Of a stretch of 36,094 nt of DNA, positions 1 to 8,809 are shown in pieces. The notes below the pieces were generated by a model. The model was not told where the DNA came from. It was given only the letters and a program-made list of their open reading frames with translations, and searched no databases. Where the stretch lies: positions 1-36,094 of IMG/VR virus record IMGVR_UViG_3300008108_000164. One strand, written 5' to 3'. This stretch comes from a virus. Within the stretch, counting starts at the first letter, position 1, and the number at the start of each line of letters is the position of its first letter. The translations under genes were made by a program, and so were the position numbers.

Positions 1-238
1 GTGCCTTTGTTCAAATAAGAGATACCATAAACGCTATTGCAGATAAATTTAATGGTGCTTTTGAGAATCTCGGAGCTAAGTTTACAGACGGTTTCTTACA
101 GGTGAGAGATCAAATAACTAGCTTATTTAGCGGTATAGGCGAAGCTTTTAAAAATTTTCCAGGGCAGATAAGAGACGCCTTAAGTGATTTATTTAACGGC
201 ATAAAAGATGCAATCAAAAATGCTTTTTCTGGCGATAA
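1..238 (+). repeat. Tape measure repeat, copy at left window edge
   Basis: Bases 1-238 align without gaps to 35857-36094. The first 55 bases are identical, then roughly 20-25 substitutions follow, mostly at third codon positions. Both copies are read in the same codon phase. Either the tape measure carries tandem ~80-residue units or the window edges hold two variants of one locus. Confidence 0.85.
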
Positions 239-593
239 AATTAAAGGTGCTACAGAGAAAATTAAAGGCGGCGGCGGAGGATTTCAGTTACCAAAGTTCG
301 CTACCGGCATCACAGAAGTACCGTCTGGATTTGAAAACGACGGTTTCCTTGCTCGCCTATCATCAGGTGAAAGAGTAGTAGATAAAAATTCAAATCAAGA
401 TTTAAAAGACTTCCTAGCTAACTCACGCGCAGGCGGACTTGGTAACGAGCAAATGATTTCACTTCTATCTGAAATATCTTCAAAACTAAATAACTCTGGA
501 TCTCAGACTATTGAAGTTACCGTAGATAAAAAAGTGTTAGGAAAAACTATCCTTGATCTGAATAGAAGAAACGAAAGGTTGGCCACACGATGA
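1..593 (+). CDS. Tape measure protein, C-terminal fragment (5' end cut by window edge)
   Basis: The frame is open from base 3 to the stop at 591-593, giving about 196 residues. The first ~80 residues match the last residues of the tape measure fragment at the other window edge (same frame, same motifs such as FKNFPGQIRDALSDLFNGI), so this is the C-terminus of that protein. It continues through a glycine-rich linker (KGGGGGFQLPKF), then a globular tail with GFENDGFLARLSSGERVV, a pattern common at the C-termini of phage tape measures. The stop overlaps the next start (ATGA). Tape measures set tail length and are threaded inside the tail tube. The assignment rests on linkage to the long fragment at 33645-36094. 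An internal ATG/GTG start would make no sense here. Confidence 0.85.
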   Translation, partial: AFVQIRDTINAIADKFNGAFENLGAKFTDGFLQVRDQITSLFSGIGEAFKNFPGQIRDALSDLFNGIKDAIKNAFSGDKIKGATEKIKGGGGGFQLPKFATGITEVPSGFENDGFLARLSSGERVVDKNSNQDLKDFLANSRAGGLGNEQMISLLSEISSKLNNSGSQTIEVTVDKKVLGKTILDLNRRNERLATR

Positions 594-1702
594 CCAAAGC
601 GAGATTTTTATATAATAATTTTGCGGCATCTGATTTCGCCACTATTACGCCATCTTCAGAACTTGCCGGATTTGACGCAGACAATTTAGTAGAAAGCTTT
701 CGATTTAGTGGATGGAGACCGACAGGGCAATTTACAATTAGTGCTACAAACAAAGAGATTTATATAAACGACGGTTCAGATAAAACCGTTTCTTTGACTG
801 AGGCAATCTATACAACAGGGGCTTTACTAGCAGCCCATATTCAGACAAGTCTTAACGCATCATCGACTTTATGGACTTGTACATATTCAAGCACAACATT
901 TAAATTTACTATCGGCAGATCATCAGGCACAGCCTTACTTAGGTTAGCGACCACCTCAAACGCTGTTTGGAATACAATAGGTTACATAGGTGCGGTAGAT
1001 GATGATGTAGGAACGGGCCAAGTTGCTGATGTTATTAGAATTCATACATCTGAATACGTAACATTTGATTTGGGTGAGGCAAGACCAGTTACAACTTTAG
1101 CCGTTATTGGCAGGGTTTCAGAGGCATTTAAAATACCGGCAACAGCTACTGTCAGGCTTTACGCAAACAACATTAATTCATTTTCATCTCCAGCACTCAC
1201 TGTAAATATTACATCGACAGCAGACGGAATTATTCATTTCCTTGATGGCGATACAACTTACAGATATTGGCGGTTTGAGTTTATAGATAAAGAAAATCCA
1301 GCTGGCCCATCAGCTTTTGATTTAAGGGTTCTTTACTTAGGAAGTTACGAATCATTTACGACTCACAATATTAATAACGGATTTTCATCTGTCCAATCTG
1401 ATGATTCGATTGTCTCATATAGCGAAGGTGGAACAGCTTTCTTTCGGCTAAAGCCAAAATATTGGAATTATAGTTTTTCAATTGAATGGGTTAGTGAATC
1501 AGATAGATACCTTTTGCGTGATATGTTTAACCAAGTTGGGATATCTACTCCATTCTTTATTTCAATTGACCCTACAGGTTTAATATCTGAAACAGTCGGT
1601 GAATTAACAAAGTATGTAACTTTTACTGATCCTTATCAGCAGGACCACCTACGCTATAAATATTTCTCGCAATCAATGAGCGTTAGAGAGGTAGTCGGCT
1701 AA
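590..1702 (+). CDS. Distal tail / tail-tip protein with inserted structural domain and discoidin-like region
   Basis: This 370-residue protein follows the tape measure directly (4-base ATGA overlap), the usual place of the distal tail protein. Residues ~50-143 form a beta-rich module (LLAAHIQTSLNASS ... FKFTIG ... VWNTIGYIGAVDDDVGTG) that recurs inside the tail tube protein at 31475-32992. Residues ~150-250 (YVTFDLGEARPVTTLAVIGR, RLYANN, YRYWRFEF) look like a discoidin/galactose-binding jelly roll, often used to bind surface sugars. The C-terminal third (YWNYSFSIEWVS, RDMFNQVG) resembles other phage tail-tip proteins. A Shine-Dalgarno-like GAAAGG lies upstream. The tail role comes from position and domain pattern; exact placement in the tip is inferred. 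Confidence 0.55.
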   Translation: MTKARFLYNNFAASDFATITPSSELAGFDADNLVESFRFSGWRPTGQFTISATNKEIYINDGSDKTVSLTEAIYTTGALLAAHIQTSLNASSTLWTCTYSSTTFKFTIGRSSGTALLRLATTSNAVWNTIGYIGAVDDDVGTGQVADVIRIHTSEYVTFDLGEARPVTTLAVIGRVSEAFKIPATATVRLYANNINSFSSPALTVNITSTADGIIHFLDGDTTYRYWRFEFIDKENPAGPSAFDLRVLYLGSYESFTTHNINNGFSSVQSDDSIVSYSEGGTAFFRLKPKYWNYSFSIEWVSESDRYLLRDMFNQVGISTPFFISIDPTGLISETVGELTKYVTFTDPYQQDHLRYKYFSQSMSVREVVG

Positions 1703-1703
1703 T

Positions 1704-2144
1704 ATGTCGATACAAAAATATTCATCTATAGGTAGGTTTAAAGTTGCTGGTACGAGTGAGATCGTACCGGTAGCTTGTGTGGTATTTCCTGATAACCAAC
1801 AGATTGCGCAGATGGTTTTAACACTATACAAGCTTGGCACTGCTGGCGGAAATGAGACTTTAAGAGTTAACATGTATGCAGACTCAGCTTTGACAAAGTT
1901 AATTTCTAGAGGTGAAGCCTATGCTCTTTCAGAAATAACTGGAAACTCAACTAGCTGGCTTGGGCGTGTTGGTTTTACGATTAATAATAGGCCTTGGGTT
2001 AAGTCTGGTTCAACGTATTATTTTGGCATTGAGATTGAAAACTATACCAGGAATTTGGATGCCTTTTATCTAGCATTCCTCATGATTGGCAGTGTTATTA
2101 AGCATAGTTTCATAGGACTTAGAGAAGAAAGCTTAGAAAAATGA
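1704..2144 (+). CDS. Tail-associated protein, family not recognised
   Basis: This 146-residue protein has no signal peptide or membrane segment. It is rich in beta-prone stretches (RFKVAGTSEIVPVACVVF, TLRVNMYADSAL, YYFGIEIENYT) and reads like a small beta-sandwich carbohydrate- or protein-binding module. It lies one base after the distal tail gene and its stop overlaps the start of the hub-like gene (ATGA), so it is translated with tail-tip genes and probably sits at the tip. The pattern of extrema and 'bipolar' beta strands could also suit a carbohydrate-binding module. No catalytic motif was seen, and no family is claimed. Confidence 0.5.
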   Translation: MSIQKYSSIGRFKVAGTSEIVPVACVVFPDNQQIAQMVLTLYKLGTAGGNETLRVNMYADSALTKLISRGEAYALSEITGNSTSWLGRVGFTINNRPWVKSGSTYYFGIEIENYTRNLDAFYLAFLMIGSVIKHSFIGLREESLEK

Positions 2145-4288
2145 GCATTGCTACTGAAAAACTAAAAAGATCTACAGCACGCTGGATGCTTATTAGATTA
2201 AATCCAGCCAGATATGTTTCTGATTCTCTTGCAAACGCTGGCGGTGGCGTTTACACAATGAGTTTTAATTTACCGATTTCATCGGTAGAGAGAAATGGAA
2301 CTCCTTTAACAAAGGTTACCTTAGATCCTCCATCATCCAACGATACTTATTATTACGATCAAAATACTTCGACTTTTAAAGTAAAGTTGGCTTCTGCCCC
2401 AAACTCGACAACAAATATAATAATTATAAAGTATTATATTTTCTATACAACTTCAGAAGGCGAACACTGGCACGAAACTCCAACAAATACTTCTACTGAT
2501 ATTAGGCTTTGGCAGCCTAGAATTGTTTCACCACCACAAATCAAGCAAGGTGTTTCAAACGTTGTTTATGGTGTTTTTACCGTTGAGGATACGTCTATAT
2601 CTATCAATAATGAGGATGCAAACTTTACTCAATACCTTACAGAGAATGATTCTTTTTCAGATTCAAACGTAGAAATATGGCTTTGCATTACCTCAAACGA
2701 TAATTCAAGGTTAGTTTACAAAGGAAAGTGCAGGAACATTTTTGTAGGCGTATCTTCTGTCGATATTGATATTTATGACCCGTTTTCTAGGCTTGATCAG
2801 CCAGCATATTTTGGCGATACGGTTAACGAGTCATTTTTTTACAAAACATCTGAATCATTTCCAAATATGGATGCAAAAAAGCATGGTTATTTAAATAGAT
2901 TGATAGTGGGCAATAGTAGCAGATATAGAACAACACCAGCTTTTCCCTTATCTTTTTTTCAATTTAAGTCATTTCGTTTAAATTCAGAGACTATGCCAGA
3001 AGCAATCAATACTGATTTTGAGTTCAGTAATTTTGGAACAGACAATAGAACTTGGGGGCTTTGCCGACTACTTCACGATGGCAGTGCAAATTCAGCTATA
3101 GCTTCAACTATTTGGGGTACTAAATCTGGTGCAACAACTTCTGGGAAATCAACTATCTTTCAATTTACTACAGCTACCTGGAATACGATGAACGTTGAAG
3201 TTGGTGATTCTGTAGAAATAACAGAATCTTCAAATACTGTTTCTGGTATTGTTATAGCATTAGATTTTGACACGCCAGGATTTACTAACGTTGAAATTCA
3301 CACGACAACTGTGCCGACATTTCCTAATTTTTCTACTGCAGCAGTCATAACTAGTTTCCCATGTGTTTCTATTGTCATTAATCAGGGTGGTGTAGATTTT
3401 TTTCCTATCTATGGTCAAGATTATAACGTTATTGAAACAACCACGTCAGGCGGAAATAAATATGTAAAAATAGTTTTTACAACTAGCTTTGAATCAAATG
3501 CAATCGTTTTACCTTATATATCTACACCAAATTTCAATGCACTAAATCCTACATCTGACACAGTATTTTTTAAGATTAGGCCAAACATAGCTAATATACC
3601 TATGCATAAACACGGCACATATTTAAAAAAAATGATGTCAAGCGCCGGAGTCGAAACTAATGATTCTAGTTTTACAAATGCAAATACTGATTTGAATGTT
3701 GGTGTTTTGACTTCAATACCGACCTATCAAGAAAGTGATTACGATACATATTTGAAATATGCAGAAGATATTACCAAATCCACACTTTCTTTCATGTTTT
3801 CTAATACAAACGGTCAAGTTGAGTATCACTTACTAAAAAATTCTTTACCTTCGAACACAAGAAATTCTGATACCATTTTAGACCAAGAAATTAATTTTAA
3901 TATTGATTACCGTGATATATATACATCTGTAATAGCCTATAATAATAACGACAAATCAGATAACGATAGCTTAGAAAACTCAATATCTACTGCCGTCAAT
4001 CAATTGGCGTCTAGGCTTTACAACATTGTTCGACCAAAACAGCTTGTGCATTATTTGGATGATATAACTGGACGCATTAACGACCATCTTGTTGTGTCGT
4101 CAAGACCTGTTAAGACTTACAAGATATCTACAGCTACTTTAGATATCGAAACAGATATTAACGATGATTTGACAATACAATCTGATATTGTAAATGGATC
4201 TTCTGTCCAAGTTAAAGTTGTGAATATAAAGAGAGATATTGAAAAAACAACGATTGAGGCGATCGAAGTCTCTGATCTTTCACTTTGA
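2141..4288 (+). CDS. Putative central tail-tip / hub protein
   Basis: The protein has 715 residues. After an N-terminal region (KLKRSTARWMLIRLNP) and a beta-rich stretch it shows the layout of siphovirus tail-hub proteins. Segments such as EIWLCITSNDNSRLVYKGKCRNI and SVDIDIYDPFSRLDQPAYFGD look like the beta-barrel ring that caps the tube. A later section (YDTYLKYAEDITKSTLSFMF ... INFNIDYRDIYTSVIAYNN) resembles the second hub domain that processes along a C-shaped ring. The C-terminus ends in VKVVNIKRDIEKTTIEAIEV, a strand pair typical of such hubs. Position between distal tail protein and fibre fits. The call is by gene order and overall pattern, not by a definitive motif. Confidence 0.45.
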   Translation: MSIATEKLKRSTARWMLIRLNPARYVSDSLANAGGGVYTMSFNLPISSVERNGTPLTKVTLDPPSSNDTYYYDQNTSTFKVKLASAPNSTTNIIIIKYYIFYTTSEGEHWHETPTNTSTDIRLWQPRIVSPPQIKQGVSNVVYGVFTVEDTSISINNEDANFTQYLTENDSFSDSNVEIWLCITSNDNSRLVYKGKCRNIFVGVSSVDIDIYDPFSRLDQPAYFGDTVNESFFYKTSESFPNMDAKKHGYLNRLIVGNSSRYRTTPAFPLSFFQFKSFRLNSETMPEAINTDFEFSNFGTDNRTWGLCRLLHDGSANSAIASTIWGTKSGATTSGKSTIFQFTTATWNTMNVEVGDSVEITESSNTVSGIVIALDFDTPGFTNVEIHTTTVPTFPNFSTAAVITSFPCVSIVINQGGVDFFPIYGQDYNVIETTTSGGNKYVKIVFTTSFESNAIVLPYISTPNFNALNPTSDTVFFKIRPNIANIPMHKHGTYLKKMMSSAGVETNDSSFTNANTDLNVGVLTSIPTYQESDYDTYLKYAEDITKSTLSFMFSNTNGQVEYHLLKNSLPSNTRNSDTILDQEINFNIDYRDIYTSVIAYNNNDKSDNDSLENSISTAVNQLASRLYNIVRPKQLVHYLDDITGRINDHLVVSSRPVKTYKISTATLDIETDINDDLTIQSDIVNGSSVQVKVVNIKRDIEKTTIEAIEVSDLSL

Positions 4289-4297
4289 GGAAATAAA

Positions 4298-6376
4298 ATG
4301 GCAAGAGGTGAAGTAAAAACATTATATTTTGCAGACGGTACTACAGTAACTCCACCTGAAAATGTTCCGTTTATTAATGCTGAATTAGATGGAGCAAACG
4401 TATCAAATTATTTAGATTTTGATCATGTAGCAACACCACTAAATCCTCCGGCTTCTACTCTCAGGATATATGCTAAATCAGACAATAGCCTATATGCAAA
4501 AACAACAGCAGGTGTAGAACTTCCAATCGGTTCTGGTTCTGGAACAGGCCAAGTTACATTTTTCTATGACGATTTATCAAATGGGTCGGCATCAAATTGG
4601 GTTTCATATGACGATGGCTCTGCGGCAGTACCGGTAGACGGCACAGGAGGAACACCTTCAACTTTAACGGTGACGGCTTCAACCTCATCCCCTTTACGCG
4701 GAACTTACTCTTTACAAATCGCAAAAAGTGCAGCCGATGGACGTGGTGAAGGTATCGCGGCAGCTTTTACAATTCCAAATGGATACATTCAGGCAGCAAA
4801 AAGAACTATCTCATTTCTATGGGATGGTTCCGGCGCAAACTATGTTGCTGGCGATATGGCTTGCTATGTTTATGATGTAACAAATGCCACGTTAATAACT
4901 CCGTCAGTTGCAGCATTACCAGCGGCTAAGGTTCCTATTCAGATTTCTTGGGATTCCTCATCATCTTCCTCTTATCGTTTAATATTTCATGTCACAACTA
5001 CAAATGCGGCTTCTTATACTGTTAAGCTGGATGATATTACAGTGGGACCAGGGCAGATTGTTAATTCTGCTGCAAGTGGTTATTTGGGCGCGTTAGCAAC
5101 AACAGGTTCGTGGTTGACTAATACAACTTATACTGGCCGATATTGGCGAAATAATGAACTATTGATAGCTGACATAGAAATAGTTTTATCTGGTGCTCCA
5201 ACAGCCGCTACTTTAGATGTAAATATACTTTCCGGATTGACAGCGGATTTATCCAGGATGTCAAATCCAGGGAGTTTTGGTCAGGTAATTGTATATGACG
5301 ACGCTGGTGGTAGCGGTTCGTCAAGGATAATTGGTTATGTAGGATATTTATCATCTACTGCTATGCGTTGTTATGCCCTCGATGACTTAGCGGCAACTGA
5401 CCATTATACAAGAGAAATAAATGCTACTAATCCAATAACTTTTGCAAACCTTGACAGGGTTCTGGTTCGTTATTCTATCCCTATCTCACAATGGGCAAAT
5501 ACCCCACATTATCTGATGAGTGATGCAGTTAATTACGCAAATACTCGCTTTCGAACAGTATCAAATTCTACAGCTACAGTAGCAAACAATGCGGTAATGA
5601 CTCTTTGGACATCAACTGATTACAACGTCGGAGCAGCTACATTTTCTAGCGGAGTCTATACAACTCCAACGGCTGGTTATTATCGAGTATCAGCAGCATT
5701 GACAGGTACTGGTGCAACAGCCGTGAGTGTCAACTTACAGAAAAATGGCACTTCGTTTGTAGTAGCTAGCGGCACCACATCAGCCTATGCATCTGGAATT
5801 ATATATGCTGCAAAAGGCGATAGCATCCAACTTTTACGCGGCGGCGGCGGCACTTTGACCCTCGGCGGCTCAACTGTTAACAATTTTTTAGAGATCGAAA
5901 GATTATCTGACTACTCGGCGGGTGAAGCCGTAGCATTCGGTGCAGCTACTAGTACTAGTTCAGGTTTAGTGAGTCGAGAAGCATCCTCTGGCGAGGGAGA
6001 CATAGGCACAGTCACAAACTGGGCATCGCCTGGATCTAAAAAATTCCGTTGGAATACAGTTGGCGGTCTTACAACTTTATCCTGGTATATAACTTCTAAT
6101 GGCGGAAGCGTGTCTACTAACACTTCTGTTTTCTATTTTCCTGTACCAGCAGGCATCCCAGCGCCGATTAATTTTTCTAACCAAGTCGATACAACTGGAG
6201 CGATGGTAGCTGCAGGAACTAGTTTTATTTCAAACAACAACAGCATTGCTTCAAATACAGAATTTGAACAACAAACAACTCTCGGTTACAGTAGCAGTAT
6301 TTTGCAGGTTTATATCAGATGTGCGGCGTCAGCTAAAACAATCTGGACAGGCTCCGTTACTTACAGGAGTCAATAA
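4298..6376 (+). CDS. Tail fibre / receptor-binding protein with C1q-like domain
   Basis: The protein has 692 residues and a strong ribosome site (GAGGAAATAAA) before the ATG. The N-terminus has the common fibre motif NPPASTLRIYAKSDNSLYAK followed by GVELPIG. A jelly-roll-like stretch lies around 90-250 (YDDGSAAVPVDG, DGRGEGIAAAFTIP). Residues ~415-538 read as a C1q/TNF-like head (ATFSSGVYTTPTAGYYRVSA, VNLQKNGTSF, GIIYAAKGDSIQLL, NFLEIERL). A further beta-rich C-terminal domain follows. C1q heads trimerise and are common at phage fibre tips, so this probably contacts the host surface. It ends the tail-tip operon section, just before the small peptide and lipoprotein genes. Confidence 0.75.
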   Translation: MARGEVKTLYFADGTTVTPPENVPFINAELDGANVSNYLDFDHVATPLNPPASTLRIYAKSDNSLYAKTTAGVELPIGSGSGTGQVTFFYDDLSNGSASNWVSYDDGSAAVPVDGTGGTPSTLTVTASTSSPLRGTYSLQIAKSAADGRGEGIAAAFTIPNGYIQAAKRTISFLWDGSGANYVAGDMACYVYDVTNATLITPSVAALPAAKVPIQISWDSSSSSSYRLIFHVTTTNAASYTVKLDDITVGPGQIVNSAASGYLGALATTGSWLTNTTYTGRYWRNNELLIADIEIVLSGAPTAATLDVNILSGLTADLSRMSNPGSFGQVIVYDDAGGSGSSRIIGYVGYLSSTAMRCYALDDLAATDHYTREINATNPITFANLDRVLVRYSIPISQWANTPHYLMSDAVNYANTRFRTVSNSTATVANNAVMTLWTSTDYNVGAATFSSGVYTTPTAGYYRVSAALTGTGATAVSVNLQKNGTSFVVASGTTSAYASGIIYAAKGDSIQLLRGGGGTLTLGGSTVNNFLEIERLSDYSAGEAVAFGAATSTSSGLVSREASSGEGDIGTVTNWASPGSKKFRWNTVGGLTTLSWYITSNGGSVSTNTSVFYFPVPAGIPAPINFSNQVDTTGAMVAAGTSFISNNNSIASNTEFEQQTTLGYSSSILQVYIRCAASAKTIWTGSVTYRSQ

Positions 6377-6420
6377 TGAAATTTATCCTTTTATTAATTC
6401 TTCTAACCTTGTGTCAATGA
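6376..6420 (+). CDS. 14-residue hydrophobic micropeptide (possible leader or membrane peptide)
   Basis: An ATG overlaps the fibre stop (TAATG) and has AGGAG 8 bases upstream. It encodes MKFILLLILLTLCQ, a basic start followed by a Leu/Ile-rich helix ending in Cys-Gln, shaped like a lipoprotein signal but with Leu rather than Gly/Ala before Cys. The stop lies 10 bases before the next ATG. It may be a true small membrane peptide, a translational coupler, or a decayed lipoprotein start. Confidence is low because of the size. Confidence 0.3.
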   Translation: MKFILLLILLTLCQ

Positions 6421-6430
6421 AAGGACACAA

Positions 6431-6676
6431 ATGATCAAGTACAAAATTTTTAGAGACAGCGAAGCAAAAAGACTTAGAAAAGTAGTAATTGAAATTTGGA
6501 AAGAAGAGACTCTTCCAAACGGACAAATTTCTTACTCGCTATTAGACAGAACGCGTATGTTCGGAAACATTTTACACACTGATAGAGCTATCGAGCGTTT
6601 GCGTAAACGTATCTATAGGCGTCTAGTTAAGCGCATTGCAGTTGCAACAATTTTTGAAAAATCTGGAAACATGTAA
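6431..6676 (+). CDS. Small basic protein, unknown function
   Basis: This 81-residue protein has AAAGGA five bases before its ATG. It is strongly basic, especially the C-terminal half (RAIERLRKRIYRRLVKRIAVATIF), which would form a cationic amphipathic helix. The N-terminal half looks like a short beta unit (YKIFRDSEAKRLRKVVIEIWK, SYSLLDRTRMFG). No signal peptide is present. It sits between the fibre and the lipoprotein gene, one base upstream of the latter's ATG. The helix might bind nucleic acid or membrane; neither is shown. Confidence 0.55.
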   Translation: MIKYKIFRDSEAKRLRKVVIEIWKEETLPNGQISYSLLDRTRMFGNILHTDRAIERLRKRIYRRLVKRIAVATIFEKSGNM

Positions 6677-6677
6677 C

Positions 6678-7640
6678 ATGAAATACCTGATAATAGCCTG
6701 TATCTTTTTAGTATCATGCTCAAAAGCTAAAGACAAATATCCAGAGCTAGATGTTACCGAATACGCTCGTATGGATTATAGGGCTTTATCTCAAAACCTT
6801 ATAGAAAATCATACTTATGGTGGTTTCGGTGTAGTTAGTCGCGGTCCTAATTTTGAGCCTATGCATTCAGGAGAAGCCCTTATATGGGGCGGTACAGCTC
6901 TTTGGGCTTTGCCATGTGATATGGGACAAAACTTGTCTTTAGAGATGGCAAGAATGGTAGACAAAAGAGGCGGCGCTATTATCAGGGTTGATCCTTTAGG
7001 TGAATATAACAATGGAAGAGAAGTTACTTTTGATGGTTTTGTCGGTTTACTGATGGGAATATCGCGACGAATTGTCGCTTGTGGCGAGTTAGAACTATGG
7101 ATGGGACCATTTGAAAAGATGGTAGCCTACCAGAAATCTAACGGTAACCGTATGCATGCAAATGTTTCTCAAAAAATATTTGGTGAATTCGTTTATGCGA
7201 GAGAACTAATAGCATCATATTTAATGATCAGAAGCGAACCGTCAGAAAATTCTAAGATAGACATGGAAAAATTAGTTGGTGGCTGGCCTGCATTAGTTCA
7301 GATTGCACATGCTACTGGAGAAGGATCTGATGCCTGCTTTCGTGTCAATTTAGCGCTATCAACTTTTTTAACTGTAGAAACTATGGATAAAAAGATTAGC
7401 AAACAGGGAAGAAATCAGTTTTGCGAAAATACCAAAGGAATGGGTATACCGACAGTTGATCATTACTGCGGAAGAGAAAATATAAAAAGCTACATTGAAA
7501 GATATGTAACAAACCAATACGAATACCGTCACCAAAGATGCCAATGGGAATCCCCAGACGGTAAAAATAATGTGAGTCCTAGGCTCGATCTGATTGTTGC
7601 CTATGTAATGGCGTATGGTTACAATTCGCTTAATAAATAA
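6678..7640 (+). CDS. Predicted outer-membrane lipoprotein, unknown family
   Basis: I chose the ATG at 6678 because it begins a clean lipoprotein signal (MKYLIIACIFLVSC) with lipobox LVSC and Cys14 as the lipidated residue. An upstream in-frame ATG at 6636 would bury it. The 320-residue product has no Asp after the Cys, which predicts the outer membrane. The mature part holds eight or so further cysteines, suggesting periplasmic disulfides, plus conserved-looking stretches (EALIWGGTALWALPCDMG, GFVGLLMGISRRIVACGELELW). It is followed after 17 bases by a secreted protease. A host-surface role such as superinfection exclusion, or a role in lysis, is possible; the family was not recognised. Confidence 0.6.
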   Translation: MKYLIIACIFLVSCSKAKDKYPELDVTEYARMDYRALSQNLIENHTYGGFGVVSRGPNFEPMHSGEALIWGGTALWALPCDMGQNLSLEMARMVDKRGGAIIRVDPLGEYNNGREVTFDGFVGLLMGISRRIVACGELELWMGPFEKMVAYQKSNGNRMHANVSQKIFGEFVYARELIASYLMIRSEPSENSKIDMEKLVGGWPALVQIAHATGEGSDACFRVNLALSTFLTVETMDKKISKQGRNQFCENTKGMGIPTVDHYCGRENIKSYIERYVTNQYEYRHQRCQWESPDGKNNVSPRLDLIVAYVMAYGYNSLNK

Positions 7641-7657
7641 ATATATTGGGGGAAATT

Positions 7658-8542
7658 ATGCGAATTTTTATTTGTGCCTTGATGCTTATTACTTCAGCTT
7701 CGTTTGCCAGTGGAGGACAAACAACACCTTATTACGCAGATCTCTCAGATCCAAACGACTTATCACCAGCCTTGATTGGCGGAAGTGTAGCAGATCCAGC
7801 TGATTGGCCAGCATCCCCTTGGGTCGGTAACTGTTCATCAACTTTAATTAGTAGCAAGGTTTTAATTACTGCCGCCCACTGTGTAAGCAACGGTGGAAGC
7901 AAGTCTTTTACTATCAATAACACGCGATATACTGCAAGTTGTACTCACAATCCTAGTTACCGCGGTAATTCAACTGCAGATTGGGCCTTATGCCTAGTTA
8001 GCCAGCCTGTAGTTGGCATTAAATTTGAATCAATCGCAACAGAGCGGGAGGCGTCTTGTGCTACAGGAGTCAAATATCTCTGGACTGGTTACGGATGCCA
8101 GCGCTGGGGCGGCAATATCGATGGCAAGTTTAGAATCGGGATGGTTTCTACTATTAAATGCCCTAGCGGAACAGATTACGATACCGTCACTAGAGGAAGT
8201 GTTGCGCTATGCTCTGGTGATTCGGGCGGTGGTGGATATGTAATGTTTCAGAATGGAGATCGTAAAGTTGTAGGTACAAATAGCCGATCAAATACCACTG
8301 ATACTAGTTATGTTTCTTCAACTTATACTGAAAAATTTCGTGATTGGGCAAAAAGTTGGGCTGAGTCTAAAAATGTATCTATTTGCGGAATTCATAGTGA
8401 TGCAGAAAGCTGCAGAGTAGTTGGGGACAATCCAAGTCCTGGTCCAAAAGATTGCGGATCAGAATTGGCATCAGCAATGACTAGCCTATCTGATCATGTA
8501 GCGTCACAAACTGCGCTAAAAGCTTGCCTAGAATCTAATTAA
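7658..8542 (+). CDS. Secreted trypsin-like serine protease (S1 family)
   Basis: The ATG at 7658 has GGGGGAA five bases upstream and starts a Sec signal (MRIFICALMLITSASFA, probable cleavage before SGGQ). An upstream TTG is less likely. The mature protein has the S1 layout: IGGSVADPADWPASPW (40-55, the new N-terminus after zymogen cleavage), LITAAHC with catalytic His74, TADWALCLV with Asp108, and CSGDSGGGGYV with Ser189. Residue Leu39 precedes the predicted activation site, so trypsin itself would not activate it. About ten cysteines suggest disulfides. A C-terminal extension of ~60 residues follows the fold (CGIHSDAESC ... PSPGPKDCGS). Together with the upstream lipoprotein it may act in the periplasm or outside, in lysis or surface proteolysis. 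Confidence 0.9.
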   Translation: MRIFICALMLITSASFASGGQTTPYYADLSDPNDLSPALIGGSVADPADWPASPWVGNCSSTLISSKVLITAAHCVSNGGSKSFTINNTRYTASCTHNPSYRGNSTADWALCLVSQPVVGIKFESIATEREASCATGVKYLWTGYGCQRWGGNIDGKFRIGMVSTIKCPSGTDYDTVTRGSVALCSGDSGGGGYVMFQNGDRKVVGTNSRSNTTDTSYVSSTYTEKFRDWAKSWAESKNVSICGIHSDAESCRVVGDNPSPGPKDCGSELASAMTSLSDHVASQTALKACLESN

Positions 8543-8545
8543 TTT

Positions 8546-8809
8546 ATGATTAAACCCGTGAAAGTGCTTTGTTTCTATAGATATTGGGCACGAGTAGCGG
8601 GTGTTTCTTGCAATTTTAAAGACTCAATAATCATATCTACTTACACTTCTCGCGATATAGCTAGATTCTTCTATGTTGAAATGTCTCGAAGATTAAAAGA
8701 CAAAAAGAACTATTTTAAGTCAGGTCCAAGACCGATTGTCTATGAATTAGAATATTACCTTCCTGAAAATGGCAAGAAAACATTTAACCGATTTCGTGAT
8801 ACAATCTAA
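8546..8809 (+). CDS. Small basic protein, unknown function
   Basis: This 87-residue protein starts three bases after the protease stop, with no strong ribosome site, so it may depend on translational coupling. It is basic and aromatic (VLCFYRYWARVAGVSC, ARFFYVEMSRRLKDKKNYF, YELEYYL). No signal peptide or membrane segment is evident. I do not recognise the family. Context places it between the protease and the lysis block. Confidence 0.5.
   Translation: MIKPVKVLCFYRYWARVAGVSCNFKDSIIISTYTSRDIARFFYVEMSRRLKDKKNYFKSGPRPIVYELEYYLPENGKKTFNRFRDTI

Noticed and set aside
1-238. Simple terminal redundancy from circular assembly
   Set aside because: The two edges are not identical beyond 55 bases; a plain assembly overlap would match exactly.
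7646-7657. TTG start four codons earlier for the protease
   Set aside because: The ATG at 7658 has an ideal GGGGGAA site and begins the signal peptide.
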